A stretch of 53,266 bases of DNA from Atopobiaceae bacterium (lineage in GTDB: Bacteria > Actinomycetota > Coriobacteriia > Coriobacteriales > Atopobiaceae): contig JAFUCQ010000140.1 of the NCBI GenBank assembly GCA_017459605.1, positions 1 to 53,266 of the forward strand, read 5' to 3'. A model generated the notes under the pieces. That model searched no databases. It was not told where the DNA came from and saw nothing but the letters and a program-made list of their open reading frames with translations. Shown here piece after piece: positions 25,651-35,644 of the stretch. The stretch's first letter is position 1; every line of letters starts with the position of its first letter. The position numbers and the translations under genes were made by a program.

Positions 25651-26082
25651 AACTCCTCCTCGTTTTGGAATGTATAAAGCTTACTGTAGCTCAATTATGC
25701 AGACTGTAGAGTTAACCTGCTCATGACATATTTTTGGCTCAACTCTGATAGCATGGTGCATCAGGGAATTGGCACCACGTTCTCAAGTTTTGCTTGGGAC
25801 GGCACTATGCTTGCAGAATGTTGGAGCCAAAGGTGCCCACAACAGAGCTGAGGCGTTATAACGAGGGGAAAGTCAGCGTCTCAAACGTAGTAGAAACGAG
25901 GACAAGGGCTCAGTTGGGGGTCATTGCCGCTGCTATCTGAGCGCGGCTCCCAAGATGATAGTGAGTAGTACAACGGCGCTGCGTTGGGCAGCCGCCTTCA
26001 TGCGCTCGCTGAACTCATCTTCAAGAATGGGGTTTGCACCAGCCTGTGCAAACCTGAGATAGTCGAAACTAGGGGTTATAAC
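25651..26082. other. 432-bp region between nth and glgP
   Basis: Divergent upstream region carrying the nth promoter and a long leader of the glycogen phosphorylase gene. I see no convincing gene. The main structure is a perfect inverted repeat at 26031-26054, listed separately; no clear -35/-10 pair was found by eye. Confidence 0.4.
26031..26054. promoter_or_regulatory. perfect 9-bp inverted repeat before glgP
   Basis: GGTTTGCAC (26031-26039) and GTGCAAACC (26046-26054) flank the 6-bp spacer CAGCCT, ending 28 bp before the start codon. It may be an operator for a dimeric regulator of glycogen or maltose use, or an RNA hairpin in the leader. The TTTGCA/TGCAAA halves resemble LacI-family sites, which is only suggestive. 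Confidence 0.5.
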
Positions 26083-28593
26083 ATGGCATTTAAAAAACTA
26101 AGGCAATCGAGTACGTCTGTGCTGCGCCGCAAGCACACAACCTATGGCGATGAGCTTGCATTTGCGAGCAAAGAAGAGTTTATCGAGCAGTACAACACAG
26201 CGCTCAAAGAGGAGATTGGCAAGGACTTTGAGAGCTGCACCACGCCAGACCGCTACGCGCTTCTCGCCAAGCTGGTTGCCAACAAGGCGCGTGCAATCGA
26301 GACCGAGACCTCCCGCGCTAATATTGAGCAGAACAAAAAGAAGGTCTACTACTTCTCGCTTGAGTTCTTGCCCGGCAAGTTCCTCGACAACTACCTCATG
26401 AACCTTGGCGTGCGCGATATGGTGGCTGAGGCGATTGACGATATGGGCGGCTCATATCAAGAGATTTGCGACTATGAGCGAGACCCCGGTCTGGGCTCTG
26501 GTGGTCTTGGGCGCCTTGCTGCCTGCTTCATGGACTCAATTGCACATAATGGCGTTGCTGGCTTTGGTAACGGCATGCGCTATCGCTACGGCCTGTTTAA
26601 GCAGGTTATTGAAAATGGCGTGCAGCACGAAGAGGTTGATGACTGGGCAAATCACCGATTCCCGTGGGAGACGCGCAAGCCCGAAAGCGCCGTGCGTGTT
26701 CGCTTTGGTGGCGAGGTTGTGCGCCATGAAGACGAGACGGGCAAGTATTGGTTTAGCTGGGAGGGTGGAGATTACGTCCGAGCAGTCCCGTACGATATTC
26801 CCATCTTGGCTTACGGTGGCAAGGGAGCTACGCGTCTGCGTCTGTGGAGTGCAGAGCCTCACCGTGAAGACTTTGACCTCGACGCCTTTAACCGTGGTGA
26901 TTACGGCGCGGCAATTCAAAAGCGCGCTGAGGCTGAGGCAATCTCGTACATTCTCTATCCCAACGATTCCACGCCACAAGGAAAACTCCTTCGCCTAAAG
27001 CAGGAGTACCTCTTCACGGCTGCTGGTCTTGCAAGCATCATTCGTAATTACAAGCAAGAGCATAAGTTGGCAGACGGCAGCCCCGATTGGACGCACTTCA
27101 AAGACCACATTGCCATCCACACCAACGATACGCATCCTGCCTTGGCAGGACCAGAGCTCATGAGAATCCTCGTTGACGAAGAGGGTCTTGACTGGGACGA
27201 GGCGTGGGAACAAGTAGTAGGTGCGGTGTCGTACACCAACCATACGGTCATGCCCGAGGCGCTGGAAAAATGGCCGATTGAGATGTTCCGTGAGCTGCTG
27301 CCTCGCGTATACAACTTCATTGAGGAAATCAACCGTCGCTATCACGACTCATTTGATACCAGCCTTCCCGATTGGCAGGAACTCTTTGCTAAGACCTCGA
27401 TTTTGTGGGATGGCGAGGTACGTATGGCAAACCTCTCCGTTATTTGCGGTCATTCTGTGAACGGCGTTGCTTCCATTCATACCGAGATTCTCAAAGACGA
27501 TGTTCTCAAAGAGTTCTATCAGCTCACGCCCGAGAAGTTCAACAACAAGACCAACGGTATTACTCACCGGCGCTTCTTGGCAGAGTGCAATCGTCCGCTG
27601 TCGGGTCTCATTACCGAGGCCATAGGAGATGGCTGGATGGATGATGCCAACGAACTCGAAAAACTCGAGGCTTTCGCAGATGACTCGGCATTTCTCGAGA
27701 AAATCACCCAAGCTAAGCTCGAAAACAAGCAAGCGCTTGCACGCTTTGTGCACGACACCATTGGTGTTTCAATCGACCCTAACTCCATGCTTGACGTGCA
27801 GGTAAAGCGCATGCATGCCTATAAGCGGCAGCTGCTTAATGCACTCAAGATTATCGAGCTGCACAATCGCATGATTGAAGACCCCAACTTTGATTGTCAG
27901 CCCACAACCTTCCTGTTTGCAGGCAAAGCTGCAGCAAATTATGCCTTTGCCAAAGATGTCATTCGTCTCATTCACGGGCTTGCAGATGTTATCAACAGTG
28001 ACCCGCGTGTGCGCGACCGCCTCAAGGTTGTGTTTGTCCCGAACTTCTCAGTTTCCTCTGCACAAAAGATTTATCCCGCAGCAGATATCGGCGAGCAAAT
28101 CTCTACCGCAGGGACCGAGGCCTCGGGTACATCCAACATGAAGCTCATGATTAATGGTGCAATTACACTCGGCACGCTCGACGGCGCAAACGTTGAAATT
28201 TATGAGCGCTTGGGCGATGAGAACATGGAAATCTTTGGCATGCGGGCTCATGAGGTAGTTGAGCTCCAAAACAGCTATTACTACTCATGGGATGAGTACA
28301 ACGCAGATCGCCAAGGTCTTGGTTGTGTTATCGACCGGCTGGTTGATGGTAGCTATGCGTCACTTAACGGTGGTTTCGAGGGAATCTTTAGCCAGCTCAT
28401 GGAGCATAACGACGTCAACTTTGTCCTGAGAGACTTCAGGCCCTACGTCAACGCATGGGAGCACCTCGCACAGCTCTACCAAAATGAGCCCGAGCGTTGG
28501 GCGCGTATGTCGCTTCTTAACACTGCTCGCGCCGGATTCTTCTCAAGTGACCGAACAATTGCGCAATACAGTAGCGACATTTGGAATGCCTGA
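26083..28593 (+). CDS. glgP: glycogen/starch phosphorylase
   Basis: About 836 residues, the usual length, starting at ATG 26083 with AGGGGT 6 nt upstream; an in-frame ATG 99 nt earlier would add a non-homologous stretch that crosses the inverted repeat. It releases glucose-1-phosphate from glycogen chains. Visible family motifs include YFSLEFLPGKFLDNYLMNL near 80, DPGLGSGGLGRLAACFMDS near 125, and the pyridoxal-phosphate site EASGTSNMKLMINGA near 680, whose Lys forms the Schiff base, then LGTLDGANVE. First gene of the glycogen cluster. Its last codons and stop are part of a 19-bp triplication. Confidence 0.96.
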   Translation: MAFKKLRQSSTSVLRRKHTTYGDELAFASKEEFIEQYNTALKEEIGKDFESCTTPDRYALLAKLVANKARAIETETSRANIEQNKKKVYYFSLEFLPGKFLDNYLMNLGVRDMVAEAIDDMGGSYQEICDYERDPGLGSGGLGRLAACFMDSIAHNGVAGFGNGMRYRYGLFKQVIENGVQHEEVDDWANHRFPWETRKPESAVRVRFGGEVVRHEDETGKYWFSWEGGDYVRAVPYDIPILAYGGKGATRLRLWSAEPHREDFDLDAFNRGDYGAAIQKRAEAEAISYILYPNDSTPQGKLLRLKQEYLFTAAGLASIIRNYKQEHKLADGSPDWTHFKDHIAIHTNDTHPALAGPELMRILVDEEGLDWDEAWEQVVGAVSYTNHTVMPEALEKWPIEMFRELLPRVYNFIEEINRRYHDSFDTSLPDWQELFAKTSILWDGEVRMANLSVICGHSVNGVASIHTEILKDDVLKEFYQLTPEKFNNKTNGITHRRFLAECNRPLSGLITEAIGDGWMDDANELEKLEAFADDSAFLEKITQAKLENKQALARFVHDTIGVSIDPNSMLDVQVKRMHAYKRQLLNALKIIELHNRMIEDPNFDCQPTTFLFAGKAAANYAFAKDVIRLIHGLADVINSDPRVRDRLKVVFVPNFSVSSAQKIYPAADIGEQISTAGTEASGTSNMKLMINGAITLGTLDGANVEIYERLGDENMEIFGMRAHEVVELQNSYYYSWDEYNADRQGLGCVIDRLVDGSYASLNGGFEGIFSQLMEHNDVNFVLRDFRPYVNAWEHLAQLYQNEPERWARMSLLNTARAGFFSSDRTIAQYSSDIWNA

Positions 28594-28635
28594 TACTATT
28601 TGGAACGCCTGATACTATTTGGAATGCTTGATGCT
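28579..28635. repeat. 19-bp unit in three tandem copies at the glgP stop
   Basis: ATTTGGAATGCCTGATACT at 28579-28597, ATTTGGAACGCCTGATACT at 28598-28616 and ATTTGGAATGCTTGATGCT at 28617-28635. The first copy contains the final codons and TGA of glgP, so the other two look like slippage duplications of the gene end. Confidence 0.9.
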
Positions 28636-28743
28636 TATAGCCTGCTACTATAAGTATTGTGAGAAGGATGTATTAACGCAGAAAGAGTAAGCTATAGATA
28701 TTAGGGGACATAAGAACGTCGAGATTTCAGAGAGGGGTATGCG

Positions 28744-29889
28744 ATGAGCAAACAGCAATGTATAGCAATGCTCCTTGCCGGAGGGCAAGGCAGCAGACTT
28801 GGGGCTCTTACGGGAAAGGTTGCCAAGCCAGCGGTTTCCTTTGGTGGTAAATTCCGCATCATTGACTTTGCGCTGTCTAACTGTTCAAACTCAGGCATTA
28901 GTACCGTTGGCGTGCTCACCCAGTATCGTCCGTATCTGCTGCACTCGTATCTAGGTACCGGTGAAGCATGGAATCTCGACGAGCGTGGCGGCGGTGTCTC
29001 GATATTGCCGCCCTATGCCACCCAAGAGGGCGGAGCATGGTATGAAGGAACCGCAGACGCTGTAGCTCAAAACATTGGCTACATCGAGTCGTATGACCCT
29101 GACTACGTGCTCATCCTCTCGGGCGACCAGCTCTACCGCATGGATTATCACGCAATGCTGCAAACCCACATCCGTCATAACGCCGACCTCACTATCTCGG
29201 TTATGCCAGTTGCATGGGAAGAGGCTTCGCGCTTTGGCATCATCACAAAAGATGACGATGACCGTGTGGTCAAGTTTACCGAGAAGCCCGCAGAGCCTGA
29301 TTCCAACCTTGCTTCCATGGGCATTTACATCTTTAGCACGGACGTCTTGCTCGATAAACTTCGTGCCGACGCCGACAACCCCAACTCATCGCACGACTTT
29401 GGCAATGACATCATTCCAGAGATGTTAGCGAGCGACTACCGCATCTATTGCCACGAATTCAATGGCTATTGGCGAGACGTTGGCACCATTGCCTCGTTCC
29501 ACGAAACGAGCATGGAGCTGCTTGGCGAGAACCCCGCCTTCGACCTGTACACACGTGTTGGTCGCATCATGAGCAATGCTTCCACGCGTCCACCTGCATT
29601 TATTGGCCCTAAGGGCAAGGTGGATGATTCACTGGTGTCCAATGGAGCGCAGGTGTGTGGCAATGTTAAGCACTCCATCATCTCTACGGATTGCTATGTG
29701 GGCGAAGGTGCCGAGGTAACTGACTCGATTATGCTTCCGGGTGCCCGTGTTGAAGAGGGCGCTCGTGTAGTGCGAGCCATTTTGGGAGAGAAATCCTGTA
29801 TTCAGGCAGGAGCCACGTTTGGCACAGCCGACGAAAAAGAAGAATTTGCCGTTATCGGCGACGAAGTTGTCGTCGGAAAGGGGGAGTAG
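28744..29889 (+). CDS. glgC: glucose-1-phosphate adenylyltransferase, catalytic subunit
   Basis: A 381-residue enzyme making ADP-glucose from glucose-1-phosphate and ATP, the committed step of glycogen synthesis. The nucleotide-binding [19 protein letters not shown] and [15 protein letters not shown] motifs are intact at the N-terminus; GTADAVAQN and FTEKP follow; the C-terminal part is a left-handed beta-helix. AGAGGGG lies 7 nt before ATG 28744. The next gene, GlgD, begins 3 nt after its stop and is likely its regulatory partner, as in Firmicutes GlgC/GlgD heteromers. Confidence 0.96.
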   Translation: MSKQQCIAMLLAGGQGSRLGALTGKVAKPAVSFGGKFRIIDFALSNCSNSGISTVGVLTQYRPYLLHSYLGTGEAWNLDERGGGVSILPPYATQEGGAWYEGTADAVAQNIGYIESYDPDYVLILSGDQLYRMDYHAMLQTHIRHNADLTISVMPVAWEEASRFGIITKDDDDRVVKFTEKPAEPDSNLASMGIYIFSTDVLLDKLRADADNPNSSHDFGNDIIPEMLASDYRIYCHEFNGYWRDVGTIASFHETSMELLGENPAFDLYTRVGRIMSNASTRPPAFIGPKGKVDDSLVSNGAQVCGNVKHSIISTDCYVGEGAEVTDSIMLPGARVEEGARVVRAILGEKSCIQAGATFGTADEKEEFAVIGDEVVVGKGE

Positions 29890-29892
29890 GTC

Positions 29893-30984
29893 ATGGCACG
29901 AGCAATTGGTCTAATCACAGCGAACTACTCTTCAGAAGATCACAGTCTGTTAACTGAGGTTCGTCCCGCAGCGTCGCTTCCCTTTGCGGGAAGATACCGC
30001 CTGATTGACTTCCCGCTTTCCAACATGGTCAACGCGGGTCTCAGAAAAGTCGGCGTTATCATGCCGTATAACTACCGCTCTATCATCGATCACATCATCT
30101 CCAGCAAAGATTGGAACCTCGACCGTAAAAATGGTGGCCTGTTCATTCTTCCGGGCTCTGCATATGGTTCTTCTCGCGAGTCATCGCGTTTTCTCATCCG
30201 CGACATCGATGCCAACCGGAGCTTCCTCGAGAAGAGCGACACCGAATACGTGGTCATGGCTTCGTCAAACGTGATTTACAACATGAATCTGGAATACGTG
30301 ATTGCGACCCACCAAGAATCGGGTGCCGACATCACCATTCTTGAGAAACGTGTTGATGCAGATGATCCAGATCTTTGGGCAGCAGACATTGAGGATGGCC
30401 GGGTCAAGTCAATGCATCGCGGCGTTAAGGGCGGTGAGCTGGCGTTTCTCGATACCTTTATTGCCAAGCGCGAGCTCTTGCTGCAATGCCTTGACTGGTA
30501 TCAGGCAGTGAGCCACCTCGATTTGTTTGAGGCGCTTTCCAACGACTTTGAGCGGCTCTATGTTATGTCGTGGGAGTTCAAGGGCTATGCAGCCTCAATC
30601 TTCCGCACCGACAGCTACTACCGCCGCAACATGGATTTGCTCGATCCTCACATCAACGCTGATATTTTCCGCACAGACCGCACCATCATGACAAAGGCGC
30701 ATGATGTGGCTCCCGCAAAGTATGAGCCGGGCGCTGTGGTGAGCAACTCGCTCATTTCTGCGGGCTCAAAGATTGCAGGTACGGTTACGGGTTCAGTGCT
30801 TGGAAGAAATGTACGGGTAGAAAAGGGCGCCGTGATAATTGACAGTCTTATTGGACAAGATTGCGTGATTGAGTCTGGCGCGCGTGTTGTAAACGCTATT
30901 ATTGACCGCAATAATAGGATTCCTGAAAACACTCAGCTCTGCGGAACACACGAGGCCGTGCTCGTTCATGGCAAGGGCGAGTAA
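29893..30984 (+). CDS. glgD: glucose-1-phosphate adenylyltransferase, non-catalytic subunit GlgD
   Basis: A 363-residue paralogue of GlgC. The first residues lack the GGxGxRL pyrophosphorylase signature, while PFAGRYRLIDFPLSNMVNAG and the C-terminal beta-helix remain, the usual state of GlgD, which modulates GlgC activity in a heteromeric complex. Starts 3 nt after glgC; GGGGGAG overlaps the end of that gene. GlgA starts 22 nt after its stop. Confidence 0.94.
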   Translation: MARAIGLITANYSSEDHSLLTEVRPAASLPFAGRYRLIDFPLSNMVNAGLRKVGVIMPYNYRSIIDHIISSKDWNLDRKNGGLFILPGSAYGSSRESSRFLIRDIDANRSFLEKSDTEYVVMASSNVIYNMNLEYVIATHQESGADITILEKRVDADDPDLWAADIEDGRVKSMHRGVKGGELAFLDTFIAKRELLLQCLDWYQAVSHLDLFEALSNDFERLYVMSWEFKGYAASIFRTDSYYRRNMDLLDPHINADIFRTDRTIMTKAHDVAPAKYEPGAVVSNSLISAGSKIAGTVTGSVLGRNVRVEKGAVIIDSLIGQDCVIESGARVVNAIIDRNNRIPENTQLCGTHEAVLVHGKGE

Positions 30985-31006
30985 TAACACACTGGTGGGG
31001 GTTGAA

Positions 31007-32779
31007 ATGTCACAGAATCGCAGAAAACTCAACGTCATATTTGCTGCATCGGAGGCAGTCCCGTTTTCAAAAACGGGAGGTCTCGCCGATGTTGCAGGCT
31101 CGCTTCCAATGGCTTTGGCGGAGCAAGGCTGCAACGTGCGCGTGATTACTCCAAAGTATGGTTTCATCGACGAGGAATATCGCTACAACATGAAGCACGT
31201 GTGCGACTTTTTCCTTCCGCTGTCGTGGCGCAACGTCTGGTGCGGTATCGATGAGATTGAGTACAAAGGGATTACCTTTGATTTCATCGACAACGAAGAC
31301 TACTTCAAGCGCGACCGCGCCTATAGCTACTTTGACGATGGCGAGCGCTTTGCTTTCTTTGCAAAGGCAGTAACCGAGGCCGTGAGACGTCTACCTGATT
31401 TCAAGTGCGATATTTTGCATCTGAACGACTGGCAAACAGCGCTGGCACCTGTGTTTTTGAAAGAGTCGTATGCCGACGACCCGCTTTACGAGAACGTGAG
31501 AACGGTCTATACCATTCATAACCTCAAGTTCCAAGGCGAGTATTCTTCGTTTGTGATGCATGACATCTGTGGATTTGAGGACTCTAGCGACGCTGGCATG
31601 AAGCTTACGAGCGCTTCGGATACCATTAACTACATGAAGGGTGGCTCCTACTATGCAGATGTGCTGACAACGGTCAGCCCGAGCTATGCTGATGAGATTC
31701 AAGACCCCTTCTTTGGCGAGCGTCTCGATGGTCTTTTCCGCGAGCGCCGAGATGACCTTCACGGCATCTTGAACGGCATTGACGTGGATGAGTGGAACCC
31801 CGAGACAGACCCCATGATTGCTCAGAACTACAGCATGGCTGACATGAGCGGTAAGGCTGTCTGCAAAGCTCAGCTACAAGAAGAGCTGGGACTTACAGTT
31901 GACCCGCTCAAGCCGCTCGTTGTTATGGTTGGTCGTCTCACCAAGCAAAAAGGCATGGACCTCATTAACTATGCCATGGATGAGATGGTGGGACGCGGTG
32001 TTCAAATTGCAATTCTTGGTACGGGCGACAAAACCTTTGAGGATTCGCTTAACTACTTTGCGTGGAAGTACCCGGGCAAAGTTGCTGCTCGTATTGATTT
32101 TGATAATGCGTTGTCGCACCGCATGTATGCAGGTGCTGACCTCTTTTTGATGCCGTCGTTGTTTGAGCCGTGTGGCCTGTCGCAGATGATTTCTATGCGC
32201 TACGGAACACTGCCTGTAGTGCGCGAGACAGGCGGTCTTCGCGACTCAGTCATTCCGTACAACAAGTACACGGGCGAGGGCACGGGCTTTGGTTTTCGTA
32301 ACTTCAATGCAACGGAGATGAAAGACATCCTGCTGAGCGCGGCAGATGTGTTCTGGAACAACACTCAAGATTGGGAGCGTTTGCAGCGCCAAGCCATGGA
32401 AGCTGACTTTAGCTGGAGCAAGGCAGCACAAGAGTACGTGGAGCTCTACTGGGGTTTGGTAGAAGATGCTGAAAAGGTAGCTGCGGAGAAGGTAGCTGCC
32501 AAGAAGTCAGCAGCGAAAGAGGCTGAGGCTAAAAAGGCAGAAGCCGTCAAAACTGCGGCAAAAAAGCCAGCCGCGAAAAAATCGGCCACCAAGAAAGCCG
32601 CTCCAAAAAAGGCGGCAGCCGCAAAAGCTGATGAGACACAAGCGGCTGAGAAGAAGACTGCTGCCAAGAAGACAGCAGCCAAAAAGGCGACAGCAAAGAA
32701 AAGCACAGCTAAAAAGGCTACGACGAAAAAGTCTGCTACAAAAAAGCCCTACTCAAAAGCTGAGGAAGGCACAGAATAA
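31007..32779 (+). CDS. glgA: glycogen synthase (ADP-glucose), with Ala/Lys-rich tail
   Basis: About 590 residues from ATG 31007 (TGGGGGT 5 nt upstream); an earlier in-frame ATG at 30902 lies inside glgD. GT5-family fold: KTGGLADVAGSLP with K22 binds ADP-glucose near the N-terminus, HLNDWQTALAP near 145, and MPSLFEPCGLSQ near 385 supplies the catalytic Glu region. It transfers glucose from ADP-glucose to glycogen. Standard GlgA ends near 480; here residues about 485-590 are an (A/K)-rich low-complexity tail with KKAAAKK and KKSATKK patterns, like histone H1 tails. The tail is strongly basic and probably disordered, perhaps binding glycogen, nucleic acid or a partner. Confidence 0.95.
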   Translation: MSQNRRKLNVIFAASEAVPFSKTGGLADVAGSLPMALAEQGCNVRVITPKYGFIDEEYRYNMKHVCDFFLPLSWRNVWCGIDEIEYKGITFDFIDNEDYFKRDRAYSYFDDGERFAFFAKAVTEAVRRLPDFKCDILHLNDWQTALAPVFLKESYADDPLYENVRTVYTIHNLKFQGEYSSFVMHDICGFEDSSDAGMKLTSASDTINYMKGGSYYADVLTTVSPSYADEIQDPFFGERLDGLFRERRDDLHGILNGIDVDEWNPETDPMIAQNYSMADMSGKAVCKAQLQEELGLTVDPLKPLVVMVGRLTKQKGMDLINYAMDEMVGRGVQIAILGTGDKTFEDSLNYFAWKYPGKVAARIDFDNALSHRMYAGADLFLMPSLFEPCGLSQMISMRYGTLPVVRETGGLRDSVIPYNKYTGEGTGFGFRNFNATEMKDILLSAADVFWNNTQDWERLQRQAMEADFSWSKAAQEYVELYWGLVEDAEKVAAEKVAAKKSAAKEAEAKKAEAVKTAAKKPAAKKSATKKAAPKKAAAAKADETQAAEKKTAAKKTAAKKATAKKSTAKKATTKKSATKKPYSKAEEGTE

Positions 32780-32798
32780 CAACTTATAAGGGGGCTTT

Positions 32799-35483
32799 GT
32801 GAGGGCATATCACAACTCACGAGATGCCAACTATCGCAATCCGTACGGCGCCGTCCTTCAGGGCAGCGCCGTACGTCTTGCAATAGACATCTACGATGAA
32901 ACGCAGGTTCAGCTTCGCTGTCGAGTTTGGGAAGAAAGCTCAGGCGAACGCCTTTACCCTATGGAGCGCCACGATTTTGAGGGTTTCGTGCGCTTTGAGA
33001 CAACGTTTGAATCTGAGAAGGCTGGCGTTTATTGGTACAGCTTTGTCATAGAACATGGCAACAAGCAGCAGAGCTATTACGGCTCACGGCATGGAGCCGT
33101 TGGTGGAGAAGGTGTACTGACACGTGAGTTTGAAACATCGTTTCAACTGACGGTCTATCCAGCGCTCGACTCATTGGATAAGGCTGGACAAGAATCACCC
33201 AACAGATCAGATAAGCGACAAGAAGTTGCTTATCTCGTGGCTTGTGATGTTGATGGCATGAGCACAGAGCAGCTGTGCAAGGTGCATGAACTGGGCATCA
33301 AGCAGCTCGTGTGCAGCGGTGAGCACAATCAGGATGCTTCTGAGAATCAGTTTGAGCAACTTGCTCGTGATGCAAGCGAATATCGCCTCTCGCTTGAAGT
33401 ACCTCCGATTGACAGCATGATATACAACGCTTTTAGCGCCTATCTTGCTCAGGCTCTGCCTGCCTTTGTTGCAGGTCAGCTGTCTTCTCGAGAAGTGTCA
33501 GAAGCTTTGCTGGCTTGGGATGAGAACCGCTGTGACTCAGCCGATCTTCTCTCTGCGCTCAATTGCTTTGGGACAGACGAGCTTCCACATCTGATGACTC
33601 GTTTAGGGACACATGCTTATCCTGAGACGCTGTCGGTCGATGAGATTGCCCACTATCGCCTCAGCGATGAGGAGCGTGGTCGCGCTAAGGCACGCCTGTG
33701 GTTGCTCACGCTCATGCAGATGACACTTCCCGGCATTCCGTGCATTTACGCAGGTGATGAGCTGGGGTTGGAGGGTTTTGACAGACCGCAGACCTCTGAA
33801 GAGAAGCTCTATCAGGTGGATGCTGGTGCATATGACATCTATCGAAATGCGATTGCCTTGCGCCGAGAACTACCTTTCTTGTGCGATGGAAGCTTCGAGA
33901 TGTATGACAGCAACATCGATGATGTGTGGGCATGTGTGCGCACATCGCCTGATGGGCGCCAGTCGTGCATCACGCTCATCAACCGCAGCCTAACAGAAAG
34001 CTATGAGCTTAATCTGCCAAAGCTCGAAGAAGAGGCAACTGAGCTTGTTGAAGGGCAAGAGCTCTACATTGAAGGCAACACCGTACGTGTGAGTCTCAGA
34101 CCTTTGGGGTCTGCACTCGTTCATTATCATCCTCATGTTCGTCTCGCCAAGGAGCTGCAGCGAGGAAGCGGGGTGCTCTGTCACATCACCTCACTGCCAC
34201 ATGAAGGCGGGCGTGGTGTGATAGGCAAAGCGGCGTATGACTTTGTGGATATGCTTGCAGAAGCGCAACAGCGCTACTGGCAGGTACTTCCCGTGAGTCC
34301 ATGTGACTCCTATGGCTCGCCGTATGCGGGTCCCTCTGCTTTTGCAGGCAATCTTGAGTTGCTTGAAGGCGGAGTCCACGCCCTGCGCTCTCAGTTTGAT
34401 GCACTCGGCAGCAATGAGATTCATAGCAACCCCGACTTCACTTTCTACCGAGAGAAGAACGAGTCGTGGCTGTTGCCCTACGCTCTGTTTATGGCAATTC
34501 GCAATGTGGTTGGAGACAAGGATTGGCAGCAATGGGAAGAGCCCTACCGAAGCTATTCTCCCCAGCTTGCCCAACGAGCAGAGCTCAGAGATGCAGTGAG
34601 TTTTTATCAGTGGGCACAGTGGCAGTTTGAGCAGAGCTGGCTGGCACTCAAAAGCTATGCACACGAGCATGAGATTCGCATTATTGGTGATATGCCTATA
34701 TATGTTTCTCATAACTCGGCAGATGCTTGGAGTCACCCTGAGCTTTTCCAGCTTGACGAAGCGGGTTATCCGCACGAGCGGGCAGGAGCGCCGCCCGACC
34801 AATTTGCACCAGAAGGTCAGCTCTGGGGAAATCCCATCTATGCGTGGGATGTCATGGAAGAGCAGGGCTATCAGTGGTGGGAGTTGAGGTTGTCTCGCAT
34901 GGCAGAGCTCTATGACCATGTACGACTCGACCACTTTGTTGGCTTTGACCAGTATTATTCGATTCCTCAGGAGAAAGGAGCGCAGGAGGGTCGCTGGCTG
35001 CCAGGCCCCGGTATGAAGCTTTTCCAGCGTCTGTTTGAGCGCTTGGGACCACTTCCTGTTATTGCTGAGGACTTAGGAATCATTACTTCGCCGGTACGAG
35101 CACTGTTGAGCTCTGTGTGTTGTGCGGGTATGGATGTTATTCAGTTTGCAGACAACGATGTTCGAGACTACTACCGCCCAGGATCTGCTCGGATTGCCTA
35201 TAGCTCCACGCACGACACAACAACGCTTCGGGGCTGGTGTGCTGAGCGCTTTGGAGAAGATGGTGCAGATAATCTTGCATGCGATCTGATGGAAAAAACC
35301 ATGGCAAGCCCCGCCATTCTTGCGATGTTTGCGGTACAAGATGTGTTGGGCTTGGGCTCTGAGGCGCGCATGAACACTCCCGGTGTTGCAGGTGGCAACT
35401 GGAGCTGGCAGCTTGCAGACAAGCAGCTCGACCCTGCGGCATTTGAGCGCCTGAGAGACCTCACAGAAAAGTATGGACGCTGA
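32799..35483 (+). CDS. malQ: degenerate GH13 domain fused to 4-alpha-glucanotransferase (GH77)
   Basis: An 894-residue fusion. Residues 1-110 look like an amylase-type N-terminal beta domain. About 145-440 is a shortened GH13-like barrel and C-domain: LTLMQMTLPGIPCIYAGDELGL is recognisable, but the nucleophile Asp region (RxDxxxE) is missing, and the usual NHD/SHDTxR is GTDELPHL. From about 450 a full GH77 domain begins (SLPHEGGRGVIG, GSPYAGPSAFAGN), with catalytic residues D711 (RLDHFVGF), E757 (AEDLG) and D806 (THDTTT) all present. It should disproportionate maltodextrins released from glycogen. GTG 32799 has AAGGGGG 4 nt upstream. The GH13 part may bind glucan without cutting it. Confidence 0.85.
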   Translation: MRAYHNSRDANYRNPYGAVLQGSAVRLAIDIYDETQVQLRCRVWEESSGERLYPMERHDFEGFVRFETTFESEKAGVYWYSFVIEHGNKQQSYYGSRHGAVGGEGVLTREFETSFQLTVYPALDSLDKAGQESPNRSDKRQEVAYLVACDVDGMSTEQLCKVHELGIKQLVCSGEHNQDASENQFEQLARDASEYRLSLEVPPIDSMIYNAFSAYLAQALPAFVAGQLSSREVSEALLAWDENRCDSADLLSALNCFGTDELPHLMTRLGTHAYPETLSVDEIAHYRLSDEERGRAKARLWLLTLMQMTLPGIPCIYAGDELGLEGFDRPQTSEEKLYQVDAGAYDIYRNAIALRRELPFLCDGSFEMYDSNIDDVWACVRTSPDGRQSCITLINRSLTESYELNLPKLEEEATELVEGQELYIEGNTVRVSLRPLGSALVHYHPHVRLAKELQRGSGVLCHITSLPHEGGRGVIGKAAYDFVDMLAEAQQRYWQVLPVSPCDSYGSPYAGPSAFAGNLELLEGGVHALRSQFDALGSNEIHSNPDFTFYREKNESWLLPYALFMAIRNVVGDKDWQQWEEPYRSYSPQLAQRAELRDAVSFYQWAQWQFEQSWLALKSYAHEHEIRIIGDMPIYVSHNSADAWSHPELFQLDEAGYPHERAGAPPDQFAPEGQLWGNPIYAWDVMEEQGYQWWELRLSRMAELYDHVRLDHFVGFDQYYSIPQEKGAQEGRWLPGPGMKLFQRLFERLGPLPVIAEDLGIITSPVRALLSSVCCAGMDVIQFADNDVRDYYRPGSARIAYSSTHDTTTLRGWCAERFGEDGADNLACDLMEKTMASPAILAMFAVQDVLGLGSEARMNTPGVAGGNWSWQLADKQLDPAAFERLRDLTEKYGR

Positions 35484-35644
35484 TGTTCATTCAAGGCGGG
35501 CATACTGGAAGCTTGTTTAGGAGTGATGGTTTAAGCCGCCTCTGAGGACGGGGCTCGTATGACACTTCTATAATGACTTTGGAATTATCGAGTTAGTACA
35601 TGTCGTGACACAAGGACATGATTCACCTATGAGGATGGTGCCCG

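Noticed and set aside
25984-26082. N-terminal extension of glycogen phosphorylase from an upstream in-frame ATG
   Set aside because: It reads through the perfect inverted repeat, has no ribosome site, and the normal family N-terminus begins at ATG 26083.
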